Shown: one piece after another, positions 32,496-43,467 of the stretch
Layout: every line of letters starts with the position of its first letter
Numbering within the stretch: position 1 is the stretch's first letter
DNA from: Euphorbia lathyris
Taxonomy: Eukaryota; Streptophyta; Magnoliopsida; Malpighiales; Euphorbiaceae
NCBI RefSeq assembly: GCF_963576675.1
Contig: NC_088910.1
Coordinates: 102,204,807-102,268,806 of the forward strand
DNA: 64,000 bases
Reading direction: 5' to 3'
Translations under genes and position numbers: made by a program
The notes under the pieces: generated by a model
Told to the model about the DNA's origin: nothing
Seen by the model: only the letters and a program-made list of their open reading frames with translations
The model's database searches: none

Positions 32496-33594
32496 CAGGG
32501 GCAGAACTGGGGGGTTGGCCGGGGCTCCAGCCCCGGCCGGCCGCCCGATAATTGAGAAAAAAAAAATTTTAGTAATAGTGTCTCGTAATATTTTGGAGAG
32601 AATTATATTAATTCTAGGGTAATTAATTTATTAGTCCCCATATTTTGACAAAACACACTGTTTAGTCCCTGTATTTTAAAAAACACATGATAAAGTCTCT
32701 AACCTTTTTCTTGATGAACTGTTTAGTCCCTAACTTTTTTATCAGTGAACTGTTTAGTCCCTGCCATTAGACTCTCATGAAGATTTTGTTAGTCAATTTG
32801 GATTTGCGTTCTTCTTTTCATTTGCTTTAAACTTTAATGCATCTGAAATCAACTTTGAGTGTTCTTCTTCTTGATTTTCTTCTTAATCGTTCAAATTCGT
32901 AAGCATTGTGTATTTTCTTTTTCTTGTTCTCCATACAAATAGCTTCTTCTTTTAAATTGAATTTCCCCTTCTAAAGTTTGAAGGTAAATAGTAAAGGGTA
33001 ATTTAGTCATTTATGAAGTCATAAACGGTAAAAAATCTAACAAATAGACGGAAGGACTAAACAGTTCATTGAGAAAAAAGTTAGGGACCTTACCATGTGT
33101 TTTTGAAAATACAGGGACTAAACAGTGTGTTTTATCAAAATATAGGGACTAATAAATTAATTACCCTTAATTCTATGTAGTATTATATCAATGTTTAGAG
33201 GTAAATGAGATGGTTAAGGATCCTTGCTTTTATTTGAGATGTCTTGTGTTCGATTCCTTTCAACCTCATTTTATTTTAAAAAGTTTTTATTTTTAAATGA
33301 ACTCTTTATTTTTATTTTCATAACACTTTTGAATTCATTTTTTTTTTTTTTTTGGTAGAACATTTTTAATATATCTTTACCATTAAAAAAATAAACATAT
33401 TTAATATTCAATTAGTTCAATGCTAGTTTCTAAAAAAAATGATAACATTTTTACAGTTTTAATGTGTTGGAGGCTAAAAAAATTTTATTTACCATCAACC
33501 GCACTGTTAATTCCGATTTTTTTTTAACGTTTTGAAATTTTTTTTATTGATGTGTTTGAGCCCCGGATCATTCGAGGTCCTGGTTCCGCCACTG
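32496..33594. mobile_element. hAT-type element, host of a nested MITE
   Basis: 1,099 bp between exact 8-bp duplications CAGGTACT (32488-32495 and 33595-33602). Ends are CAGGGGCAGAACTGGGG and CCTGGTTCCGCCACTG, the familiar hAT 'CAGGGGCGGA' style. No transposase. It contains a second insertion at 32617-33166; without it the element is ~540 bp. Confidence 0.88.
32617..33166. mobile_element. Mutator-type MITE nested in hAT element
   Basis: 550 bp between exact 9-bp duplications TTAATTCTA (32608-32616 and 33167-33175). TIRs exceed 100 bp: GGGTAATTAATTTATTAGTCC at the left, mirrored as ...AAATTAATTACCC at the right, with repeats of 'actgtttagtccct'. It is younger than the host hAT element. Confidence 0.9.
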
Positions 33595-33655
33595 CAGGTA
33601 CTAGTGAAATATAAAAAAATAAAGGACCCATTAGCTTGTTGGCTTCTTTACTTAC

Positions 33656-33665
33656 TATATATATA
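33656..33665 (+). promoter_or_regulatory. TATA box of lipid-transfer protein gene
   Basis: TATATATATA 39 bases upstream of the chosen ATG. This places the expected transcription start close to the ATG, so upstream ATGs at 33671 and 33679 may lie in or just before a very short leader. Confidence 0.5.
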
Positions 33666-33703
33666 GATAGATGGGTAGATGATGAAAATAAAGAAAGAGA
33701 GGA

Positions 33704-35921
33704 ATGGGCAGGATTAGGATTAGGGAATTGGGATGGATGATAATAGTAGTTATAGTAATTATAGAGCAGGGAAGAGCAGCAGCAGCAGCAGGGCTAAGTG
33801 AAGCCCAGTGCAGGGAAGAAAGGAGGCTTGGTTTGAATGCGTGCAAGCCAGTTGTGTACGGCAGGCCACCGTCGGCGCAGTGTTGCCAGAGGATAAGGGT
33901 AACTCATATTCAATGTGTATGCTCAGTTATAACCCCCAAACTCGCGGCCCTCATTGATATCAACCGTGCTGTTCAGGTCGTCCAAAGCTGCGGCAGAAGA
34001 GTTCCTCGCCACTTCAAGTGTGGAAGTAAGCATCTCTCTCTTAATGAAACTTCCAATTCCAGCTATTAAAATCTAAGATTTTTTTGTTCATCTTTTATTC
34101 CGGTTACGAAAAAGTATTCTAATTAAGGCTTGTTATAATTTTAATTTTGATGGATTAGATATTTTAATTTTTTATTTTAACAAATCAAACTTTTTGATTA
34201 TTTAATTTTTGTCAAAGTTAAACCACAACTTATCAAATTAATTAGTTGTAGTTGTAGTTTTATATATAGAAATAAAGATTTTACAATTTCTTTTAATCAG
34301 AAATTTAATGAATACCAATCATTTTTTTTATGTTTGTTTGATTTTTAGATAGATCCTGTTTCAATTAAAGTTTTCTATTGTACGTTAAGATTCGAATTCA
34401 AATTTTTTCTTAAAAAATATTTTAACCATTCAAATTAACATAGTTGATAAAATATCAATGATTTAATGTCTGGAAGTGATTTTTTTTTTTTTTGTTACGC
34501 CTATTTTATTCATTTTAATTAACCATTCAATTAGTATAAAAAAAAAAGGTCAACTCATATTCTTGTAAGAGTCAAACCTCCACTACTTTAGTGATGCTAA
34601 AACATATCAACATATTGACAACTTTGTTGTGCACTTTTGACTGCTTTTCTTTAAAATTGAACTTAAACCCATGACTGCTTTTCTTTAAAATTGAACTTAA
34701 ACCCAAAAACTCTTCAAAATTAAACTTTGACCCAAAAACTCTTTTCTTAAGCAACCCAAAAAGTCTTTAAACTTTGAGAACTTCTCAATTATTTCAACAC
34801 ATACTAACTTTTCATTAAATATTTTAGGGTAAATTACACCTATGGCTACTAAACTTTACCCATTTTCACATTATGGCCATTAAACTTCATTTCTTCCCGG
34901 TATGGCCACTGAACTTTACACTTTTTAACACCGGCGGTCACTCAACGCCTCAAAACGACCGTTGACGGCTAAAAATAAAAAATCCAAAACATTAATAATA
35001 TTCTAAAAAACTTTAATTCTTGAAAATTTTTGTTTTGAGGTCATTCAGATGTTGTTTGGTGAAGAGAGAGAAAGTGAATTTTTAGAGAGTGAAAGCTCCA
35101 AAAAAATATGATTTTCGAAAATAAAAAATGTGGTTTCATGGTAAATGTCGTTCTGAACAACTTTAATTCTTGAATATTTTCATTTTAAGGTCGTTAACGA
35201 TCATTAACGGTCATTTTGAGAAGTTAGTTAAAATTGAGTGCCACCGGTATTAAAAACTGTAAAGTTCAGTAGCCATACTGGGAAGAAATAAAGTTCAGTG
35301 ACCATAATATGAAAATGGGAAAGGTTCAGTGGCCATGGGTGTAATTTACCCAAATATTTTATTAATTCTTTAAATTTCTATATATTACATTTTTTTGAAG
35401 AGCCATTATATATTACATTAATCAGTTTCTTTATTTTTAAAAAATACATCATATAATTCCTTTAAAAAAATATATCATATAATTTAATAAGGTGTGAATG
35501 ATAGTTTCTGAATTGCTTGGACAACCGACAAGCAATCCGAACGAACTATTATATTGCAAAGACCCGAACCACAAATTAGTCTCTCTATTTATACTTATAT
35601 GAGTCATAAATTCAACTACTTAGTCTCTCTATTTATACTTATATGAGTCGTAAATTAAAAAAAAAAAATCTGCAAAACCACAATTTTTTTTATTGTTTCC
35701 TATATTCTGAATATTATTAGTAATACCTAATTAAGGAGAAAGAAAATTTAGATGTTTACATATTTTCAAAGGTTTTTTTTTTTTTTTAAGAACATATTTT
35801 AAAAGTTCTTTGGAGATCAATGCAGTTAATTAATTATGTTTTATTATCTTTTACTTGAAATTGGAAATGCTGTTGACTTATTTTTCCCCTCTCTTAATAT
35901 GTAGGTATAACGACCCCGTGA
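33704..35921 (+). CDS. Non-specific lipid-transfer protein-like, two exons
   Basis: A small secreted protein that binds lipids in a hydrophobic tunnel. Exon 1 is 33704-34025, then an intron (GTAAGC...ATGTAG), then a 17-bp exon 35905-35921 giving the end ITTP and TGA. Plant lipid-transfer proteins often end KCGSITTP or close to it, and the junction codon AGT is restored here, which supports the splice. The protein is 112 residues. It has a basic start, a hydrophobic signal (MIIVVIVIIEQG, then Ala-rich) and the eight-cysteine pattern: AQC, NAC, QCC, CVC, QSC and FKC, with the adjacent CC and the CxC. Without splicing the frame runs to 34069 with an unrelated tail. The 1.9-kb intron carries a MITE. 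Frame and Cys pattern are clean, so this is the best candidate for a working host gene here. Confidence 0.85.
34827..35351. mobile_element. Mutator-type MITE in lipid-transfer protein intron
   Basis: 525 bp between direct repeats AAATATTTTA (34817-34826 and 35352-35361, 10 bp). Long TIRs start GGGTAAATTACACCTATGGC and are mirrored at the right end (GCCATGGGTGTAATTTACCC). TIRs repeat 'ggccactgaacttta' blocks. No coding capacity. Confidence 0.88.
35576..35658. repeat. Tandem 44-bp duplication in the intron
   Basis: 'ttagtctctctatttatac' begins at 35576 and again at 35620; the two copies differ slightly ('gtcataaattc' versus 'gtcgtaaatta'). It lies within the second half of the lipid-transfer protein intron. 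Confidence 0.8.
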
Positions 35922-36559
35922 TGCTTTTTTAATTTTGTGGAGAAGACTAAAGCTTCAACATAATTGTAGTCTAATTGAATAAAACTATGTGCTTTCTTAT
36001 TATTGTATTGTATGAGCCCCAATCCATGAGAGCTTCTTTACTTGTGGAAATAAAACTCAAGTATGATGTTTTCTTGTAAACATATTCTTATTTATGAAAT
36101 GTTACAAAACCTTTTATGTATTTGTTATTGATTTTCTAATGTTTAGTTGTAAAACTTGGTTTAGATAATATGCAATTTATATAATTCCCCTTCTAATCTT
36201 CCCCATTTAAAAAAAAAAACATCCGAAATTTATTAAACATCTAAAAGTTTTTTAAAAAAAAAAAAAAAAAACTTATTATATCAGTGTTTTCCCAAAGTTT
36301 TTTTTTCATCTTCTTATCATTAAAATATTTTTTTTAATGAAATTTAGGTGAAAGAGGGAGAGAAATGGAGAGAAATGAGTCCGCCATCCAACTAGATTGA
36401 TACTCCAATCCAACAAACCAAACTCCCCTCTTCTCTCTAACACAATTTTATTGAAAGAGAACTATATAATATAGTCACCGAACAATTTTACTAAAATCAT
36501 CTTAAATGAATGAATTGCAAAAACTTAGAACAAAGTCCCACCATTCTGAATCTCAATAA
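35922..36559. other. 3' flank of lipid-transfer protein gene
   Basis: AT-rich. AATAAA-like signals occur near 35980 and 36050. There are A-rich and T-rich runs at 36210-36330. No gene seen. Confidence 0.45.
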
Positions 36560-36850
36560 ATTTAGGAACCGTTTGTTTTACCTACTGTTTGTTGTTGTTG
36601 TTTGCCGTTTGTTGTTACGGTTTGCTGTTGGCTTCCTTTCCAAAAAGCAGAGATTCTCTGCTTTTGTAAAAGGCTGCTTTTCGGGTGTAAAAGGCAAACA
36701 GAAGATCATTAACCAAACACCAAATGCTGCTTTTCAGATGTAAAAGGCAAACAGGAGATCACTAACCAAATACCTAAAACTCTCCCTTTTAAAAGAAAAA
36801 TGCAAAAAAGAACATGGAAAGAAACAACCAAACACCCCCTTAATACAGAC
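36560..36850. repeat. MITE-like repeat with GTTTG/CAAAC ends
   Basis: Starts 'aggaaccgtttgtttt' with several 'gtttgttgttg' motifs and ends 'caaccaaacaccccctta'. 'aaaaggc(a)aacag(a/g)agatca' is present twice (36689 and 36746). Boundaries are a guess; no target duplication found. Confidence 0.35.
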
Positions 36851-36879
36851 GGGAAAAGAAATTTCTTAGAAAAAAAGTG

Positions 36880-37560
36880 GAAAAACACGAAAAACGTTTT
36901 TTTTCACAAGTTTGGCATTTTTTGAATGTTTTCTCGTGTTATTGACGTTATTGTGTTTTTTTGCATTTTTTTTCATTTTTCCGTGTTTTCACGTTTAGTT
37001 TTTCGGTTTTTCGGTTTTTCCCTTTTTTCATATTTTTTTCGCGTTTTTTATTTTTCACATTTAGTTACTTTTTCGTGTTATTCGCGTTTTTTTCGTGTTA
37101 TTCGTATTTTTCACGTTTTCGTGTTTTTTACATTTTCATGTTTTGTTTTCATTTTTCATCTTTTTCATGTTTTTCACGTATTGTCATGTTTTTGTGTTTT
37201 AGCATTTTTCGCGTTTTCGTGTTTTTCGTATTTTTCACGTTTTCATGTTTTTTTGTATTTTTCACGTTTTTGTATATTTCGTGTTTTGTCACTTTTTCGC
37301 GTTGTTCATGTTTTGTGCTTTTTCAAGTATTTTTTTTTTTGCGTTTTTGTGTTTTACGCATTTATTCACCTTTTCATGTTTTTTGCGGGTCTTTTTTTAT
37401 ATTCTCGTGTTTAGCAACGTTTTCACGTTATTCATGTTTTGTGTTTCATATTTTTCGTATTTTTACATTTTTTAATGTTTTCTCCATTTTTGGAAAATGT
37501 TTTACCCTTTTTAAAAGGGTAAAACATTTTCCCTTATTTCTTCATTCATTTTCCATTGAC
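36880..37560. repeat. T-rich degenerate minisatellite
   Basis: About 650 bp built of variants of 'ttttcgtgttttt', 'ttttcacgtttt' and 'ttttcatgtttt'. C and G occur almost only as cg/ca+tg steps between T runs. Long frames exist (up to 206 codons) but they are Phe/Ser/Val-only low complexity and I do not regard them as coding. Confidence 0.85.
37492..37532. repeat. Perfect 41-bp palindrome
   Basis: 20-bp arms (left arm GGAAAATGTTTTACCCTTTT) around one central T at 37512. It sits at the right edge of the T-rich minisatellite, just before 'gcccaaacaaacacc', which reads like the end of a MITE. Confidence 0.92.
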
Positions 37561-37621
37561 TTGCCACTTATTTTCTTTTGACTTTCCTGCCCAAACAAAC
37601 ACCAAAAAATTGGAAAAATAA

Positions 37622-38141
37622 GGATTAATGTGCAAACATACCCCTAATGTTTTGGATCATGAGCAATTTTATCCCTAACGTTTAAAATGATGTAATTTCA
37701 GACACTATTATAAAACACAGATATTTTTGTTCCTCATTCTGCACCAATTGCATAACAATTTGTTCTTAAAAAAAGTATTTCATGTTTTTTATAATTTAAT
37801 AATAGAATTGGAGATTAATATTTATAAATTCGGTGAATTTTTTGAATTTTTTTTGTCTAATTAGTCCAAAAAGATAATATATTTTTTTTATTTTTTTCTC
37901 ATCCCAACACATGATTATGATTTTTTATTGATGAAATGACGCACGTGTGAAGTGTAGATGATAAAATTGATGATCGAGAAAACAATTTGATGAATTATTT
38001 CATAAATTGACCTAATTTATCAACGTTAGGGATAAATTTGCTTTTGGCTTTCAACTTTAGATGTAAAATTATACCATTTTAGACGTTAGGGGTAAAATTG
38101 CTCCTCAGTTAAAACGTTAAGGTATTTTTGCACTTTAATCC
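37622..38141. mobile_element. Mutator-type MITE, copy 2
   Basis: Same family as 24004-24556. The ends GGATTAATGTGCAAACATA and inverse ...TTTTTGCACTTTAATCC and the core ('ttataatttaataatag', 'ggagattaatatttataaattcgg') match. The inner copy of the left TIR is shorter. The flanks do not show a clear 9-bp duplication, so it is older than copy 1. Confidence 0.8.
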
Positions 38142-40285
38142 AAAATTTAATAAATTTGATAAATATAAGAGCCAAATATTGATTCGTTTGTCCTTGTTTG
38201 TAGGGGTAGGCTAAAGCTAGACGTTAGAGTGTTTTATTCTTTTAATTGGTCTACAAGTTCAAGGGATTAAACCTTTGTTTGGGGTCAAAAGTAGAAATTA
38301 TTACATTTTTGGTTATAGTTGAAATTTATTTCCATCAAAGGGGCTGTTTTTTAACTATGGTTAAATATTGTGTTTTTTTGAATTTTTTTTTTACTCAACT
38401 AGTGGATAGGCCAATAAATATTAAAAAAATAAAAAAACAATTTATAAAACAATTATAAAGAAAAAAATCAATTTATCATTTTATAAAAATAAAATTATAT
38501 AGTATAATGATATTATTGAATTTTTATTTTATAAAAGTTTGATTAAATTTAAATTTAATTTTGTTTGGAAATGTTAGAATTAAATTTACACATTTCATAC
38601 GTTATGATTAAATCTGTACTTCGCTTGAAACGTTACGGTTAAATATTTAATGCATTACTAACAAAAAAAATTAGTATATTAATAACAGAGTAAAATATTT
38701 TAGACATTTTTAAAGAAATTGCGATTGGTTTATATATAACAGGTTTAGTTTTTTGAAACAGTTTAAAATATTTTACTATATTATTAACATTGTTATGAAA
38801 AAAAATGTATAAAATTGATTTAATTTATTGACAAACTGGTTTAGAAGGTTTGACGTGGCAAAAAATTTGTCAAACAAATTTTGTTCAAAATTTCGGTAGC
38901 GTATGGTTAAAATTGATCTTCCTTAGACATGTTAGTGCTAAATTTGCACAATTTCATACATTAGGGCTAAATCTGCAGTTCGCTTGAAATGTCACGGTTA
39001 AATATTTAGGGCCTATTTGGTTCAGCTGTTAGCTAATAGCTGTTGCGGTTGCAGTTACAGTAAGCTGTTAGCTGTTTGTTATTAGCTGTTTAATTACTAG
39101 TGTTTGGTAAAATTATATTGAACTGTTGTTGTTCGGATTTAAAATGTCTAAAATATACATGTTTTAAATTAATCAACAATGAAATTATAAAAGGAAAAAT
39201 GTGAAAAAATGCCCTTAACGTTTACAATTAGGAATAATTTTACTCTTAACGTCTAAAATGGTGCAATTCCCCCCACAATGCTGGTAGTGAAAATGTATAT
39301 TGAGGTTCATTTCGTTAGTAAACACAGACAAAATTGATTAACGGTGTTAAAAAAATTAAAAAATAATAATAAAAAAACTAACGACCTAGAGCCTACAAGA
39401 ACTGCTAACTGTATTTTACAAAAAGGTTAAACCTCAGTCTTTTTTGTACTTTAGTCTAATAATAATATAGTTGTTAATTGTTTCGTCTTCTCTGTAAATT
39501 ATCAACGATGAAATTATAAAAGAAAAAATGTGAAAAAATACCCTTAACCTTATCATCCGAAAACTGAATAAAACAAATAATATGAATTATATACTATACT
39601 TTAAAAATATAAAATTCACAACCTAAAAATAATTTTTTTTCTTTCAAAAAAAATTAATATAAAATAAAAAGTAAAAAAGTTGTATATTATGATTTTTTTA
39701 TACATTATTATCTCCTTCCTTCTTAAAAGGAAGGAGAGTTGGCAGTGGCATCACATGCTGATGCCACTGCCAAAATTTGGAAATTTTTTTACTCCATTAC
39801 CGCGCCTGCACCGTAATGGAGTGAATCAAAAAAATCTTTTATGCATTACGGTGGATAACGCGTCGTAATGGACTATTTTTTAACTAGAGTTTAAAAACAG
39901 TCCCTTTTAAAAAAAATAAATTTTAACTATACATATATAAAGAATTATTTTTAAAATTATAAATAGTTTAATCCAAGTTCAAGTTGATGTTGATATTTTA
40001 TATTATATGGTGTGGTGGGAGACTGACTTTGAATATTCAACCTTTTGTTGATATTATATTCCCCCAATTTTGACACTAGAATTAGGACTAGAGGAAATAA
40101 TGTCGACCAATACCAAAATGCTTAATTTACAATATAAATTTTAAAAAGAAAAAATTTATAGAACCTAGTTCTAAAAAATGTAAAAAAACACTAAATCTTA
40201 AAATATAATATTTATTTTATTCACCCTACTTTTGTTTTTATTGAAAAAAAAACTTTAATAATAATTAATTTCAAGAAGTTCTTAT
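38142..40285. other. Intergenic, AT-rich, repeat fragments
   Basis: No gene seen. 38565-38655 and 38925-39010 are direct copies of an ~85-bp block ('cacatttcatacgtta', 'tctg(t/c)a(c/g)ttcgcttgaaa'). 39010-39140 ('gggcctatttggttcagctgtt') is the end of a MITE; its partner end was not found. 39200-39280 and 39520-39545 carry 'aaaaaatgcccttaacgt' pieces of the Mutator-type MITE style. Confidence 0.4.
39741..39771. repeat. Perfect hairpin, 13-bp stem
   Basis: GGCAGTGGCATCA, loop CATGC, then the exact inverse. A second weaker dyad follows (ACTCCATTAC near 39790 and GTAATGGAGT near 39813). Function unknown. Confidence 0.85.
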
Positions 40286-40666
40286 TGTTAGGAATTATTA
40301 CCGATCAATCAACTGTAGCGCAACAGAATTGCGGTTTAAAATTTATTTCTAATCCCTTATAGCTTGATCTTTGTTCGTTAACCATTAATTGAATAAAACC
40401 TTTTGGATCCGTTTAAGGATAAAAACTTACCCGGATTGTCTCTTCTAGAGACGGCTGAAGAATCCACAAAGTAGTAAGATCTCTGTAGTCAAGTGCACTA
40501 ATAGCTATCGAGTCAAAACCGGTGCTTGCCGAATAACGGAGGAAGAATGATATTAGCCAAAAGCTTCCTCCGCTTTTCTAAGTGGTGTCTGCCGAAATAT
40601 TAATTGTTTGCCTAAGCAGACATAGGTTGGCCGAATATTGTTGGTTCAATTAGGTTTTGATTGGTT
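40286..40666 (-). repeat. Copia-type LTR, part 1 of 3
   Basis: Starts TGTTAGGAATTATTACCG, similar in layout to the LTR at 51879 (TGTTGGAAATTAGG). It is interrupted at 40654-40666 by the L1 target duplication and continues at 50872. The three parts together make ~1.55 kb and end CACACCAACA at 62030. Internal coding of this element was not found between the parts, so I infer a solo LTR. The candidate 5-bp flanks (CTTAT and ACTAT) agree at only three of five bases, which weakens the call. Confidence 0.55.
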
Positions 40667-40769
40667 TTTTTTTTTTTGAACCAGAAAGTGAATATCAAAT
40701 AACTGATAGATTTGCATCCATAAAAATAGTGTTCACAAGCCATTCTGGCACCACAGTCGAAAAAAATCG

Positions 40770-42927
40770 CTAGCATTGGAACAGGCAAGCAGCTACCAAA
40801 TGAGCTGCACTGTTTGCTAAACGAGGAATAAAAACTAAATTAAAAGATGAGATGGATCTTAACAGCTCTCGACAGTCCTCAATTATCATACCGAACTCCG
40901 AGATGTCCTGTTTATCAGAATGTATAGCATCAACCACAAGTTTAGCATCAGATTCAAATTCCACAGCAGTGTAACCCATGTTAGAAAGCCAGATTAAGCA
41001 CGTACGAATTGCAAGAGCTTCAATAACACGTGGTTCTTTAATACCTGGGATAAGACTGCTACTACATAGAAGAAATACTCCTCTTTCATCTCTGATAACT
41101 GCACCCATGCCGCTGCTCCTTGAGTCTTTAAATATTGCCCCGTCAATGTTACATTTGATAAATCCTGGACTAGGTGGTTTCCATCTCTGGTTCACTCTAC
41201 GCTGCCCCTCGGTATACGTTTCTGCCTATACGGACCTGCTGCCCTATTTCATTGTGCGCTGATGCCGTTCTAGTGCAGGAGCCGCCACCGAAGCAGGTTC
41301 GCAGGGGTTCAGTTCCGTCCGCCCAAACCTTCTTCTTGTCGTTTTCTGTTGATAAGCCCTCCAGTCCTGAGCTTCTTCCAAGCTGATACGCCACCCAGTA
41401 TCAGCCGGCCACCGTCTCATATGCCAGAGGACTCTGTTTCTGTGGTCCCAAATTGCTTTTAGAGCACAGCATGTTCTGATGATCAAGTCCTGGTTAGGGC
41501 CACATAAAGCTTGCAAGAGCCACTTGTCAAGGTTCATATTGTCCATAGTCGGATTAGGAATTCCTGCAATTCGCCAAATGTCACCTGCGAAACTACAATC
41601 AACAAATAAATGGTTATCCGTCTCCTCTTGCTCCACACAAACTGAGCATTCGGTTGAAATATGAACTCTTCTTTGAGCCAGACGGGCTCTAGTGGGTATA
41701 CATTTCGAACAAAGGCACCAAATAAATTGTTTAAGTTTAGGGGGAATCATCAACTTCCACAATCTCCTCCATCCTTCCTCAGTTCTGTTTCCTTCTACAA
41801 AACCCATGCCAGCCAAGTAGCCAGAATGTACATTATATTGACCATCCCTTGACTAGTGCCAAATTCTCATATCTTCCCCTGCATTGTATGGCAGGATAAT
41901 ATCGCTAATAGCCTGCACTTCCAATTCGCTAAAGCACCCACTTAATCTCTGCAAGTCCCACCCTCTCCCATTCTCAAGTATTAGGTCAGCCACTGTCAAA
42001 TTCTCCAATCCAGGTACCATGAAAGAATTTATACAAAAACCCTCTAAATTAGGGACCCATTCATCCTTCCACACTCTGATGGACCTGCCATTCCCCACTC
42101 TCCATCTAGTTCCAGTTCTCAATATACTAAGACCCTCCCATATACTTCTCCAAACCATGCTAGGATTATTGCCTAATTTAGAGGAAAGTAAGTCGTCCCT
42201 AGGAAAATATTTAGCTTTGAACATTCTACTTACTAAAGTATTTGGGAATTTTAGTAATTTCCAACCCTGCTTGCCTAACATTGCCAAATTAAACATATGT
42301 AGGTCCTTAAATCCCATCCCACCTAACTCTTTAGGGTTACACAATTTACCCCAATCGAACCAGTGAATGTTTCTCCTCCCCTCAGGTTTCATTCCCCACC
42401 AAAAAGAGTTCATTAATTTTTGCAGCTCATCACAGATAGATAAGGGTAAGAGGAACATACTCATACAAAAAGTTGGCAAGGCTTGAGCCACAGACTTGAG
42501 AAGAACCTCTTTTCCAGCCTGGGAGAGGAATTTAAATCCCCATGCACCAAACTTCTTATGCAGTCTATCAACAAGAAACGTAAAAATTCTACGCTTGGAT
42601 CTCCCGATGAGTGACGGTAATCCCAGGTAGCGTCCTGTGTCAAGGGGAGTGCACACCCCCAGTATCGATTTGATCTCAAATCTTACCTCTTCAGACGTAT
42701 TTAAACTGAAGAATATCCCTGATTTGTTCAAATTTACTGCCTGCCCCGACGCCACTTCATACTCTGACAGGATGTCCATAACTTTTCTAGCCTCATCTGC
42801 AGTAGCCCCAAAGAATAAGAAACTATCGTCAGCAAAGAAGAGGTGTGTTACAGACGGCGCCCTGCTACAAATCCTGCACCCTGAGATAAGCCCTTCAATT
42901 TCAGCTTTTCTTATTAATTTAGATAGG
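40770..42927 (-). pseudogene. L1 ORF2, RT thumb to RNase H
   Basis: A single minus-strand frame with three stops. From 42927: SKLIRKAEIEGLISGCR, catalytic FADD (HLFFADDSFLFF), then SGQAVNLNKSG, GRYLGLPSLIGR and FWWG. After a TAG at 41853-41855 it continues with the zinc-finger region (LKQFIWCLCSKCIPTRARL, CSVCVEQEETDNHLFVDC), then two more TAG codons near 41244 and 41229. RNase H follows from 41195: CNIDGAIFKDS, EALAIRTCL, ESDAKLVVD and FIPRLANSAAHL. All parts are in one frame, so decay is by substitutions only. Confidence 0.85.
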
Positions 42928-42935
42928 ACTTCAGC

Positions 42936-43467
42936 CAGTGTTTTAAAAATCGGTCAAGTCGACGACTAGTCGGCCGATATATCGGTGATTTTTACAACAC
43001 CGACCGATTTTATATAACTGGTCAGCATAAGTCGGGAGTCCGATTTTATATAACTGGTCGGCATAAATCGGACAAGTCGGACAAGTCGGGTTAGGCGGAC
43101 AAAATCGGTCTAGGCGGAAAAAATCGGCTGAAACATGTTAAAATCGGCCGAAATGGGTTAAAATCGGCCCAATTTATAAATTATAATTAGTAAAAAATAA
43201 TACAAGTAATTAGTATTAAATCATAACTATTTTATTATTTATTTAAATTAAATATTTATATTTTTCTATTATATAATATTTACTATTATTATTTTTAGAT
43301 AGTATAATTTATATTTTAAATGTGTTTATATAATATTTATTTAATATAAATCTAAAAAATAGAAAAATACAAATCCGATTAATCACCGATTAATCTTCGA
43401 TTAATCCCCGATTAATCTTTGGAGGTCTTGTCCGTCCGACTAGCGCCTACCGACTTTTATAACACTG
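42936..43467. mobile_element. hAT-type MITE inside L1 reverse transcriptase
   Basis: 532 bp between exact 8-bp duplications ACTTCAGC (42928-42935 and 43468-43475). Ends are CAGTGTTTTAAAAATCGG and CCGACTTTTATAACACTG (inverted, two mismatches). Subterminal bases repeat 'aaatcggcc', 'gtcggacaagtcgg' and 'gattaatc' motifs. Element plus duplication is 540 bp, a multiple of three. Confidence 0.9.

Noticed and set aside
33679..33717. Upstream ORF overlapping the lipid-transfer protein start
   Set aside because: The TATA position makes it uncertain that these ATGs are in the transcript; no evidence of regulation.
36961..37581. 206-codon Phe/Ser/Val-rich ORF
   Set aside because: Product of the T-rich minisatellite; low complexity with no real protein features.
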